The notes: generated from the sequence alone by a model not told the origin. A stretch of DNA of 8,398 bases from Candidatus Aenigmatarchaeota archaeon (GCA_023139785.1 JAGLMX010000020.1:1-8398), one strand, 5' to 3'. Positions 1 to 5,786 are shown, counted from the first letter of the stretch. A program made the numbers and translations.

Positions 1-158
1 TTAAAAGACATGCCATCTTTTGGCTTTCTTGTCTTACGTTTGGCTTTCTCAACTACGGGTTCGTTCTGGCGCGCGCTTTCAGAGCGTTTTTTTGCGGAAA
101 GTTTATAATTGACAAATTTTCGAAGCCGCATGGGTGCTGCTGCAACAGGACGGTTCAC
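1..158 (-). CDS. Lys/Arg-rich hypothetical protein, partial (C-terminal end beyond window)
   Basis: An open frame runs on the minus strand from a stop at about 220 through position 1 and leaves the window, so the C-terminus is missing. The readable part is strongly basic, with runs such as KAKRKTRKPKDG near the edge. I do not recognise it. The start is uncertain: GTG at 158 is given here, ATG at 131 is the shorter choice. A third option is a rare ATT at 224, which would give an N-terminus MTKKLIRVLKGKK, overlap the stop of the upstream gene by 8 nt and have GGTG six bases before it. The codons between 224 and 158 look as coding as the rest, which favours a start upstream of 131. It would be the last visible gene of the pilin-like operon. 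Confidence 0.45.
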   Translation of the reverse strand, partial: MNRPVAAAPMRLRKFVNYKLSAKKRSESARQNEPVVEKAKRKTRKPKDGMSF

Positions 159-216
159 AAGAGATTGTCTTTTCCCTGCAATCCTCTTTTTACCCTTAAG
201 AACACGAATTAATTTT

Positions 217-666
217 TTAGTAATCTACAACACCATAAAGCTTTATTTTATCTGCTGTGCTTTCATAATAAACACGCACGTAACCACTTGTACTTTGAAC
301 AGCCCCTTCTGCAGGCACTGAAATAACTTCTTCAATCAACTCACCTTCGTGTGAATAAATCAGTATCTTCTTTTGAGCACTTCCACCAATTGTGTATGTT
401 TCACCACCAATATATACAGGCATCTTGAGATCTACATAACACGAAGTGCAGTTGAGTTCATGAAGCATCATTGCAGTTGAGGCAACATATTTATTCATTG
501 CAATTAGCCTGTTATCGCCAAGTGTTGAAAGCATCTCATCTTCGATAAAAGTGAATAATGCCATCACACCAACCATTATAGCAATGCCTGTGCCAAAAAG
601 CATTACTTCTTCGATAACCCCATACATACCCTTACGGGATTTCCTTAAGCGCATCAAATAAGTCAT
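217..666 (-). CDS. Small membrane-anchored pilin-like protein
   Basis: The 149-residue protein starts with a basic stretch (residues 6-13, ending in RKG), then a short polar piece with two Glu (19-20) and one hydrophobic helix at about 21-41. The rest is a soluble, beta-rich domain. This layout (basic n-region, Gly, Glu near +5/+6, hydrophobic segment, exported domain) is that of archaeal type IV pilin-like class III signal peptides, though no full family match can be claimed. The exported part has two Cys in NCTSC (about residues 73-77) and a GG-rich turn (IGGETYTIGG). The gene begins 12 nt after the stop of the pilin-like gene upstream, so the two are probably co-transcribed. There is no good Shine-Dalgarno site; Met5 at 654 is an alternative start. 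It could be a minor pilin or a membrane-tethered surface protein. Confidence 0.7.
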   Translation of the reverse strand: MTYLMRLRKSRKGMYGVIEEVMLFGTGIAIMVGVMALFTFIEDEMLSTLGDNRLIAMNKYVASTAMMLHELNCTSCYVDLKMPVYIGGETYTIGGSAQKKILIYSHEGELIEEVISVPAEGAVQSTSGYVRVYYESTADKIKLYGVVDY

Positions 667-678
667 TATATCCGCAGA

Positions 679-1524
679 TTATGAAATTGAAATGTATATG
701 TGTGTCAGCACAAGATCTTTACCCAAGTCTGAGCCCGAAGGAATTCGTTCTATGCTCTCGCGTCTTATAGTTATGGTGTGCTCTCTGGAGGATGATATGC
801 TGCTTCCTTCTGAATGAATTATAATCTTATATCCTTCAAGTGTTGTAACATCATCAAGCTCACGATATGTGAGACGCATACGATTTATGTAATTTCCGCC
901 CATCTCAATAGTCTTTGCCATCACAACGCCGGCAGCATCTGTGCCGAGCAAGCCAACGATTTCTTCTTCAGGCCCTGTGATAACTGTGAACCCATCAAAC
1001 AGCCCGGTGCAATCCACGTGCTCAATCACATAGTTTGGATCCCCCAGCAGAGCGTCCCCTGAATTATGGGATATGCCGTCTATATCAACTACGTCGTCTA
1101 CAGCACATACACCGACAAGATAATCAGTTCCATCAAGACTTACGATTCCACCAGCACCGGCGTCCACTACATGAGTTTCATACTGAAATGCATCAAACGC
1201 GGTGTCAAGAGAAATATAAGATAGTGAACCAATCCCGAGCCCATCAGTAGATACCGAATAAATTACTGCGTTTTTGGTTGGTACAATCTCAAGTGTTCCA
1301 TCAAGAGATACCTGAAATGATTTCTGCTCCCCGGACAAAGCAGATTCGCCTATTCTGTGCTTTATCAAAGACATAACTTCTTGTGCATTAACTATTTTAG
1401 AATTTGTCTGGCTCTTCTCAATTACCGGCGCACCCCAGTTATATGTCACAGCAATCATTGCAATAACTATTCCTGTCATTAAAACCAGTGAAACTGCCGG
1501 AGACTGTGCTGCTCTTGAACTCAC
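679..1524 (-). CDS. Archaeal type IV pilin-like / secreted protein
   Basis: A protein of about 281 residues with one N-terminal hydrophobic helix (about residues 9-28, reading SPAVSLVLMTGIVIAMIAVT) followed by YNWGAPVIEKSQ and a long beta-rich exported domain. Many archaeal pilin-N-like proteins have this form: short polar leader, helix, then W/G-P-I-x-K-S/T-Q. The GTG at 1524 is preferred to the longer ATG at 1578. A TATA-like ATATAT (1557-1564) lies 37 nt upstream of 1524, and GGTGAG lies 3-4 nt before the GTG, whereas the ATG at 1578 would be upstream of that TATA box. Two Cys in the exported part (in VCAVDD and HVDCTG) could form a disulfide. First gene of a minus-strand operon with the 149-aa protein. 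The exact role (pilus subunit or other surface protein) is inference. Confidence 0.72.
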   Translation of the reverse strand: MSSRAAQSPAVSLVLMTGIVIAMIAVTYNWGAPVIEKSQTNSKIVNAQEVMSLIKHRIGESALSGEQKSFQVSLDGTLEIVPTKNAVIYSVSTDGLGIGSLSYISLDTAFDAFQYETHVVDAGAGGIVSLDGTDYLVGVCAVDDVVDIDGISHNSGDALLGDPNYVIEHVDCTGLFDGFTVITGPEEEIVGLLGTDAAGVVMAKTIEMGGNYINRMRLTYRELDDVTTLEGYKIIIHSEGSSISSSREHTITIRRESIERIPSGSDLGKDLVLTHIYISIS

Positions 1525-1556
1525 ATACTCACCCGGGTATATTCGGCAGAAGGAGC

Positions 1557-1564
1557 ATATATAT
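1557..1564 (-). promoter_or_regulatory. TATA box of the pilin-like operon
   Basis: ATATATAT on the minus strand, centred 37 nt before the GTG start at 1524. Transcription from about 1535 would leave a leader of roughly 11 nt that contains the GGTGAG ribosome site (1528-1533). This supports GTG 1524 as the real start. Confidence 0.5.
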
Positions 1565-1655
1565 GTTTGCGCGTTCAATCCCCGTGATTACTGTGCATGT
1601 CTACGGCATTTGTGTTTCATATAAAAAATTTGGAACTTTGCCAAAATTCCGTATG

Positions 1656-1663
1656 TTTATAAG
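1656..1663 (+). promoter_or_regulatory. TATA box of the HAD-like gene
   Basis: TTTATAAG centred about 26 nt before the ATG at 1686, the spacing of a leaderless archaeal transcript. It favours ATG 1686 over ATG 1653 or starts further upstream. Another A/T-rich candidate, CATATAAAAAA at 1618-1628, would serve ATG 1653. Confidence 0.5.
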
Positions 1664-1685
1664 ATTTTCTGCCAATGTCAAACAC

Positions 1686-2345
1686 ATGAATGTTCTGTTT
1701 ATAACTCCATCAGAAGTATTGTACTCTAAAGACCAAACACACGCTGATGCTGTGAAATTCCTTAAGAATGCGAAGAAAAAATACGCACTAGTTGCTTTGA
1801 CTGATGACGCACAGGATGTATGCGGCACAGAACTTGAAGAACACGATCTTCTTGGCTATTTTGAGCTTATTGCAAGCTCAAAGGACTATGACACAAGATT
1901 GCCTGATTATCGCATAATAAACATTTCTCTTGCAACGCTCCGGGACAAGCTTGGCGAAGAGATAACAAAGCGCGAATGCGCTCTTCTCGGTGCAAGGCCG
2001 TATGAGGACATTAAGTGCGGTAATGATGCCGGAATAAAGACAATCCGTGTAATGATGGGGTGCTATGTAAACACGGATCCGGAAGATGCTTCTGAAAAAC
2101 CCACAGCGAAAGTCTCAGACCTTAAAGAAGCGTCGTACTTGCTTGCCCCTGAAGAAATGAAGAAGCCAAATGTCCTGAAAAAGGCAGCGCCAAAGAAAGC
2201 AAAGGCAAAGCGCGCCGTACAAAAAAAGAAGATGCCCGCAAAACCGGCAAAGAAAAAAGCAAAACAAAGTAAGGCGAAAACAAAAGCAGCGCCAAAACAG
2301 GCAAAGAGAAGCTCTAAAAAAGAAATAGAAGAATCATTTTTCTAA
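1686..2345 (+). CDS. HAD-fold protein without catalytic aspartates, with Lys/Ala/Pro-rich tail
   Basis: 219 residues. Residues 1-155 follow the course of a HAD-superfamily phosphatase: beta-strand NVLFITPSEVLY, a TD at 39-40 (motif II position), RLPDYRIINISLATL (71-85, motif III region), then LLGARPYEDIKCGNDAGIKTIRVMMG (100-125, motif IV and the strand after it). The key residues are changed. Motif I DxD is ITPSE, motif III has Arg rather than a clear Lys, and motif IV reads GARPYED instead of GDxxxD. An active phosphatase is therefore unlikely and a binding or regulatory role is more probable (inference). From about residue 159 the tail is made of Lys, Ala and Pro (KKAKAKRAVQKKK and similar), like histone H1 or nucleic-acid-binding tails. 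Start chosen from the TATA spacing; the protein could begin 11 residues earlier at 1653. Divergent from the pilin-like operon. Confidence 0.75.
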   Translation: MNVLFITPSEVLYSKDQTHADAVKFLKNAKKKYALVALTDDAQDVCGTELEEHDLLGYFELIASSKDYDTRLPDYRIINISLATLRDKLGEEITKRECALLGARPYEDIKCGNDAGIKTIRVMMGCYVNTDPEDASEKPTAKVSDLKEASYLLAPEEMKKPNVLKKAAPKKAKAKRAVQKKKMPAKPAKKKAKQSKAKTKAAPKQAKRSSKKEIEESFF

Positions 2346-2410
2346 CATCATAAGACTCTATGCAACCCAGACCTAAAGGACGGGGCTTCAGCGATTGCAG
2401 ATAATTTAAT
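2346..2410 (+). repeat. Structured repeat, copy A (degenerate)
   Basis: It starts directly after the TAA of the HAD-like gene with CATAAGACTCTATGC, matching the start of copies B and C1 (CATGAAAC.TCTATGC). It then has GACCTAAAGGACGG (2370-2383), identical to 4103-4116 in copy B; the overlapping CCTAAAGGACGGGG (2372-2385) is identical to 4049-4062. The end TTCAGCGATTGCAGATAAT aligns with the end of copy B. The 5' arm of the inner hairpin is shortened, so only GCAA/TTGC remains as a clear outer stem. It lies between the HAD-like gene and the metK promoter. Confidence 0.65.
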
Positions 2411-2437
2411 TCTTATCGGAATATTTGTTTCAGGACA

Positions 2438-2446
2438 ATATATAAG
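2438..2446 (+). promoter_or_regulatory. TATA box of metK
   Basis: ATATATAAG, centred about 36 nt before the metK ATG at 2478. Transcription would start near 2468, giving a leader of about 10 nt. The site is followed by the inverted repeat at 2452-2477. Confidence 0.55.
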
Positions 2447-2451
2447 CATTA

Positions 2452-2477
2452 AAAACCACTTTTTCTTAGGTGGTTTT
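2452..2477 (+). promoter_or_regulatory. Inverted repeat ending at the metK start codon
   Basis: AAAACCAC (2452-2459) and GTGGTTTT (2470-2477) are perfect inverted repeats; a G.T pair and a T-A pair extend the stem to 10 with a six-base loop. The right arm abuts the ATG. If transcription starts near 2468 as the TATA box suggests, the repeat spans the start site as DNA, which fits an operator for a dimeric regulator. If it starts further upstream, it would be a hairpin that hides the start codon. Either role is inference. Confidence 0.4.
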
Positions 2478-3647
2478 ATGGCAGAAGAATTTATTGAGAA
2501 AAAGTTATTCACATCAGAATGTGTCACAGAGGGACATCCGGACAAGCTTGCGGACAAAGTCTCTGACGCGATTCTTGACGCAATGCTTGAGCAGGATCCT
2601 GATTCGCATGTTGCATGCGAGACACTCACAACAACAGGGCTTATCCTTGTTGCAGGAGAGGTTACAACAAAAGGTTATGTTGATGTCGCGGGCGTGATCA
2701 GAAAGACGCTGAAGGAAGTTGGTTATACAAATCCAGAGTATGGCCTTGACTATGAGGACTGTTCTGTCCTGGTGTCAATACATGAGCAGAGCAAAAACAT
2801 TGCAGTAGGTGTTAACCAGACAAGCGAGCACGAGCAGGGAGCAGGAGACCAGGGCATGATGTTCGGCTATGCATGCAATGAAACTCCTGAACTTATGCCG
2901 CTTCCGATATCGCTTGCGCACAAACTTACAATGCGCCTGTCTGAGGTCAGAAAGAAGGGTATACTCAAGTGGGTGCGCCCTGACGGCAAGTCGCAGGTCA
3001 CAGTAGAGTACGAAGGCAACACGCCAAAGCGCGTTGATACCGTCGTCATCGCAGTGCATCACAATCCCGAAGTGCCTGCCGAACAGATTAAAAAAGATAT
3101 AATTGAAGTGGTCATAAAGCCTGTCTGCGGCAACTATCTTGATGAGAATACCAAGTTTCACGTAAACTCAACAGGCATCTTTGTTGTCGGAGGGCCTGAG
3201 GCAGACACCGGTGTCACAGGAAGAAAAATAATTGTTGACACATACGGCGGCATGGGACGGCACGGCGGCGGCGCATTTTCAGGAAAAGACCCGTCAAAGG
3301 TTGACCGCTCCGGCGCGTACATGGCGCGCTATATTGCAAAAAATGTTGTTGCAGCAGGCCTGGCAGAAAAGTGCGAGATCCAGCTTGCATATTCTATCGG
3401 AGTTGCAGAGCCTGTTTCAGTTCTTGTCGAGACTTTTGGCACAGGAAAATTGCCAAATGGCAAAATAAGCGAGCTTGTCAGGAAGAACTTCAGCATGAAG
3501 GCCGGAGACATTATTGAGCACCTGAAACTCAAGCGCCCAATATACTGCAAAACAGCGGCATACGGGCACTTTGGACGCGAAGACCCGGACTTTACATGGG
3601 AGAATACTGACAAGGCAGAGATTCTGAAAAGAGAGGCAGGGCTGTAA
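2478..3647 (+). CDS. metK: S-adenosylmethionine synthetase, bacterial/eukaryotic type
   Basis: Makes S-adenosylmethionine from methionine and ATP, releasing phosphate and diphosphate; cytoplasmic. The 389 residues match full-length MetK. Visible signatures: TEGHPDKLADKVSDAILD (17-34, with the His20/Asp22 pair), the methionine/ATP-loop motif GAGDQGMMFGYACNET (121-136), RPDGKSQVT with catalytic-type Lys171, and GGGAFSGKDPSKVDRS (263-278), the second family signature. Most archaea use a separate, divergent archaeal MAT family, so this copy points to lateral transfer or a lineage such as some DPANN groups where the bacterial type occurs. Start ATG 2478 fits the family N-terminus. A perfect hairpin straddles the stop codon. 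Confidence 0.97.
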   Translation: MAEEFIEKKLFTSECVTEGHPDKLADKVSDAILDAMLEQDPDSHVACETLTTTGLILVAGEVTTKGYVDVAGVIRKTLKEVGYTNPEYGLDYEDCSVLVSIHEQSKNIAVGVNQTSEHEQGAGDQGMMFGYACNETPELMPLPISLAHKLTMRLSEVRKKGILKWVRPDGKSQVTVEYEGNTPKRVDTVVIAVHHNPEVPAEQIKKDIIEVVIKPVCGNYLDENTKFHVNSTGIFVVGGPEADTGVTGRKIIVDTYGGMGRHGGGAFSGKDPSKVDRSGAYMARYIAKNVVAAGLAEKCEIQLAYSIGVAEPVSVLVETFGTGKLPNGKISELVRKNFSMKAGDIIEHLKLKRPIYCKTAAYGHFGREDPDFTWENTDKAEILKREAGL

Positions 3648-3653
3648 GCCCTG
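3637..3653 (+). other. Hairpin across the metK stop codon
   Basis: CAGGGCT and AGCCCTG form a 7-bp perfect stem with loop GTA, and the TAA stop (3645-3647) lies in the loop and the first base of the right arm. No T-run follows directly, so it is not a classic terminator. It could protect the 3' end or help separate metK from the acylphosphatase gene. Confidence 0.4.
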
Positions 3654-3696
3654 TCGTGTCTCTAATGCATTTATGCTTGAAATAACAAAAGGTCTT

Positions 3697-3972
3697 ATGC
3701 AGCGTGTTCACATAATCGTAAACGGCCTTGTTCAGGGAGTCTACTTTCGTGCATTCACAAAAGAGACAGCTGACCGGTTGGGACTTTCAGGTTGGGTGAG
3801 AAACCTTCCGAACGGCTCTGTTGAGGCTATTGCGGAAGGGGAAGAACAGATTCTTAAAGATTTTGTATCTGATCTGAAAAAAGGTTCTTTGAAAGCGCGC
3901 GTTGACGAAGTTCAAATTGAGCACTCCGATGCAAAAAAAGAATTTCCTGATTTTTGTATTCTCAGATCATGA
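3697..3972 (+). CDS. acyP: Acylphosphatase
   Basis: Hydrolyses the carboxyl-phosphate bond of acyl phosphates. The 91-residue protein has the usual family length and both active-site residues: Arg18 in GLVQGVYFRAF (10-20; most members have GVGFR) and Asn36 in GWVRNLPNGSVE (32-43). Met at 3697 is preferred to the upstream ATG at 3673 because the family starts a few residues before the first strand (here RVHIIVNG). A weak TATA-like CATTTATGC lies about 25 nt before 3697, with AAGGT just upstream as a possible ribosome site. The TGA stop overlaps the conserved ATGAAAC that begins repeat copy B, so the last residues may have been shaped by the repeat insertion. Confidence 0.93.
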   Translation: MQRVHIIVNGLVQGVYFRAFTKETADRLGLSGWVRNLPNGSVEAIAEGEEQILKDFVSDLKKGSLKARVDEVQIEHSDAKKEFPDFCILRS

Positions 3973-4140
3973 AACCTCCATGCGACCCTGAAGTCGCTAT
4001 CGCTCCAACATCTTCAAAGCGAATATCGAAATTGTACTTTGAAGACGCCCTAAAGGACGGGGTTTGATTGGTTCGGTTTCAAAATTTCCAACCGGTAACT
4101 CCGACCTAAAGGACGGAGTTTCAACGGTTGTAAATAATAA
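3967..4140 (+). repeat. Structured repeat, copy B (longest intergenic copy)
   Basis: It begins with TCATGAAACC at the acylphosphatase stop and fills most of the gap before the next gene. Four parts can be seen. (1) The head is TGAAACC (3970-3976), which can pair with GGTTTCA (4075-4081). (2) A stem-loop TCTTCAAAG (4011-4019) / CTTTGAAGA (4037-4045) is perfect over 9 bp. (3) The unit CCTAAAGGACGGGG (4049-4062) is followed by TTGGTTCGGTTT (4068-4079). (4) A nested hairpin has CAACCG (4089-4094)/CGGTTG (4125-4130) outside and AACTCCG (4097-4103)/CGGAGTT (4114-4120) inside. Parts 2 to 4 recur in copy C2, part 3 in C1 and parts 3/4 in A. A 32-codon ORF from the conserved ATG (3969-4067) exists but may be chance. 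Confidence 0.75.
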
Positions 4141-4172
4141 TTTTGATGAATTCACAGCATATTTTTAGTGAA

Positions 4173-4180
4173 TTTATATA
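4173..4180 (+). promoter_or_regulatory. TATA box of the coiled-coil membrane protein gene
   Basis: TTTATATA about 49 nt before the ATG at 4226. A start near 4203 would leave a leader of about 23 nt that contains a strong ribosome site, GAGGAG at 4214-4219, six bases before the ATG. This is the only gene in the window with a strong Shine-Dalgarno site. Confidence 0.55.
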
Positions 4181-4225
4181 ACATTTAATAACTCTGCTAG
4201 GAAATATAACTTTGAGGAGAATCTG

Positions 4226-4909
4226 ATGCCGCTTGTGTTTAAAGAGAAGTCTTCACTGTTGAACATTGCATTGCTTTTAATGATACTGCTTGTAAGCACC
4301 ACGTCACTTTCTTTTGGAGTTTTATTTGTCCTGAACCCGCCGCATATTTTTATTGCCCTTTTCATTCTTTTGCTTTTTTCGTCTTCATTAAGTGTTATTG
4401 CATATCACTATATCCGGGAGATGGTCTATGGACTGGATCCTGAAGACGAGCTGAGGCAGCTTAAGGGAGATCTTGAAAAGACAAAGATGATGAAAAAAGA
4501 GGCATTAAAGAAGTATTATGGCAAGGAACTTGATTCCGAACTTCTCAAAAAGCTTGGAAAAAAATATGAAGAAACAATAATTGAAAAAGAGGTATTGATA
4601 AATCTGGTTCTTGAGCGCAGCTATGTAGATTTGGTTTCCGCCATAATCAAAAAATATATGTCTGTGATGGGAAAAGAAGCAATAGAAATTGCAAAGAAGA
4701 CAGGCATAGATGTCTCATACGCAGGGGAATTCACCGGCAGGGCGAACAAAGAGACTATTTCCAAGCTCCTGGTTGAGTATGAGCGCGCAAAGGGCACAAT
4801 TGCAATATCTCTTGCAAGGGATGTGGCAAAGAAAATACTTGATAAGAATCCCACTCTGGATGTTCCGGAGGAGCTATCACCAACAACGGTTTTCCTAAAG
4901 AAGCTTTGA
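4226..4909 (+). CDS. Membrane protein with coiled coil, unknown function
   Basis: 227 residues. Two hydrophobic helices lie at about 11-36 and 41-60, separated by a tight NPPH turn. A charged helical region follows (about 74-120, rich in Lys/Glu/Leu, e.g. LRQLKGDLEKTKMMKKEALKK) that should form a coiled coil, and then a mostly helical C-terminal domain (about 125-227). With both helices at the N-terminus, the bulk probably faces the cytoplasm. I do not recognise the family. The C-terminal part (GKEAIEIAKKTGIDVS, later RDVAKKILDKNP) looks like a compact alpha/helical domain, without any catalytic motif I can name. The start is fixed by GAGGAG six bases upstream. It lies 56 nt before another membrane-protein gene on the same strand, which seems to have its own promoter. 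Confidence 0.8.
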   Translation: MPLVFKEKSSLLNIALLLMILLVSTTSLSFGVLFVLNPPHIFIALFILLLFSSSLSVIAYHYIREMVYGLDPEDELRQLKGDLEKTKMMKKEALKKYYGKELDSELLKKLGKKYEETIIEKEVLINLVLERSYVDLVSAIIKKYMSVMGKEAIEIAKKTGIDVSYAGEFTGRANKETISKLLVEYERAKGTIAISLARDVAKKILDKNPTLDVPEELSPTTVFLKKL

Positions 4910-4927
4910 GGCGTTATTTTCAGATAT

Positions 4928-4937
4928 CTTTTTAAAC
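4928..4937 (+). promoter_or_regulatory. TATA-like box of the seven-helix membrane protein gene
   Basis: CTTTTTAAAC centred about 33 nt before the ATG at 4966, giving an almost leaderless transcript. It supports ATG 4966 over the TTG at 4957. Confidence 0.4.
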
Positions 4938-4965
4938 AAAGGCACAAATACTATCTTTGGTTACT

Positions 4966-5676
4966 ATGATTTTAGGGCTTCCGGAACCTGTGTTCTTTTT
5001 ATGGTTTTCTGCTTTTTTTTATATGGTTGCTATACTTTTTCTGCTAAAGACTTTTTTGAAGGAAAACACAAAGCTGTTAGATGCTTTTTATGTATATCTT
5101 GAAGGTATGTTTTTGATGCATGTGTTTTTTGGAATGGCTTTATTTGTTCCAAGCGCTGCAGAAATCATGTATTTATTTGGATTTATTAGTGCGGTTATAG
5201 GCTCTGCATTTTCAACAAGGTTTTTTTTATATTCTGAGTTTCCGAATTATGAAAAGAAGCTATTTTATTCAATACTTGCTTTAGGGCTTGTTATGCTGGT
5301 TTATCCTGTAGCAATTGGTGAAATAGGGACTATGGGCCTAACTATGACAATGTTGTACCTCATCGCGTTTACGGGTATGTCCTCAAGCATGTATCTTGTG
5401 TATATATCTGACAGGGAAGTGGATCATGGGTCAAAAATAAAAGGTCTTGGCGGCGGAATTGGCATGTTTTTGTCAAGCGGTGTGGCAAGCACAGTAATCT
5501 TATTTGGAGGCCTGACTGCACACATGACTCTTTTTGAGCGCACATTTTACATACCTCAGTTTTTCATGGTGTTGTCTCCGATAATAATATTGGCGTCAAT
5601 CGTGTGCGGCAGATATGCAGACAGCCATGCACTTCAAGATGAAATGTTATCGAATGTGAAATTCAAAAAGAAATGA
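4966..5676 (+). CDS. Polytopic membrane protein (about seven helices), unknown function
   Basis: 236 residues with about seven hydrophobic helices, near 8-28, 41-61, 66-89, 98-117, 124-147, 162-183 and 195-216, and a short basic tail ending in KFKKK. Loops carry few charges except SDREVDHGSKIKG (148-160) and LFERTF (189-194). No Lys in the last helix suggests a rhodopsin-type chromophore, and no transporter motif is visible, so I give no function. A glycine-rich segment GLGGGIGMF (160-168) opens helix six. ATG 4966 is chosen over TTG 4957 because of the TATA spacing and the absence of a ribosome site. A T-run at 5692-5697 shortly after the stop may end transcription. The partner upstream (4226-4909) is also a membrane protein, but a joint role is only a guess. 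Confidence 0.78.
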   Translation: MILGLPEPVFFLWFSAFFYMVAILFLLKTFLKENTKLLDAFYVYLEGMFLMHVFFGMALFVPSAAEIMYLFGFISAVIGSAFSTRFFLYSEFPNYEKKLFYSILALGLVMLVYPVAIGEIGTMGLTMTMLYLIAFTGMSSSMYLVYISDREVDHGSKIKGLGGGIGMFLSSGVASTVILFGGLTAHMTLFERTFYIPQFFMVLSPIIILASIVCGRYADSHALQDEMLSNVKFKKK

Positions 5677-5691
5677 TGGTCTGGTGGCTGA

Positions 5692-5697
5692 TTTTTT
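5692..5697 (+). terminator. T-run after the seven-helix protein gene
   Basis: Six T in a row, 16 nt after the stop, with no hairpin before it, as in archaeal intrinsic termination. More T-rich stretches follow at 5753-5759. Confidence 0.3.
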
Positions 5698-5718
5698 ATC
5701 TGTCTTTGGACGAACGTT

Positions 5719-5786
5719 GTCATGGAAAATTTTCATGCGCGGCCCACTCATATTTTTTGTGGATTCATTGAATGGGGTTTTTCATA
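5719..5786 (+). repeat. Possible structured repeat, copy C0 (weak)
   Basis: GTCATGGAAAATTTTCATGCGCGGCCC resembles the head of copies B and C1 (GTCATGAAACATCTATGCGGTCC) with small insertions. ATGGAAAA (5722-5729) can pair with TTTTTCAT (5778-5785) with one G.T pair. Inside it, CCCACTCA (5743-5750) can pair with TGAATGGG with one mismatch. The CCTAAAGG word is missing, so membership rests on the head and the fold only. Confidence 0.3.

Noticed and set aside
1525..1578. A longer start (ATG 1578) for the pilin-like protein, adding 18 residues with two Cys.
   Set aside because: It lies upstream of the TATA box and has no ribosome site; GTG 1524 has GGTGAG and the right promoter spacing.
2346..2477. 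The 132-nt gap from the HAD-like stop to the metK ATG is fully open and in frame with both genes, as if a readthrough fusion were possible.
   Set aside because: The gap contains its own TATA box and a repeat copy, MetK needs no such N-terminal extension, and an open stretch of 44 codons can arise by chance.
3967..4140. CRISPR-like repeat array.
   Set aside because: The repeated units are few, differ in length and spacing, and fold as nested hairpins; there are no regular spacers.
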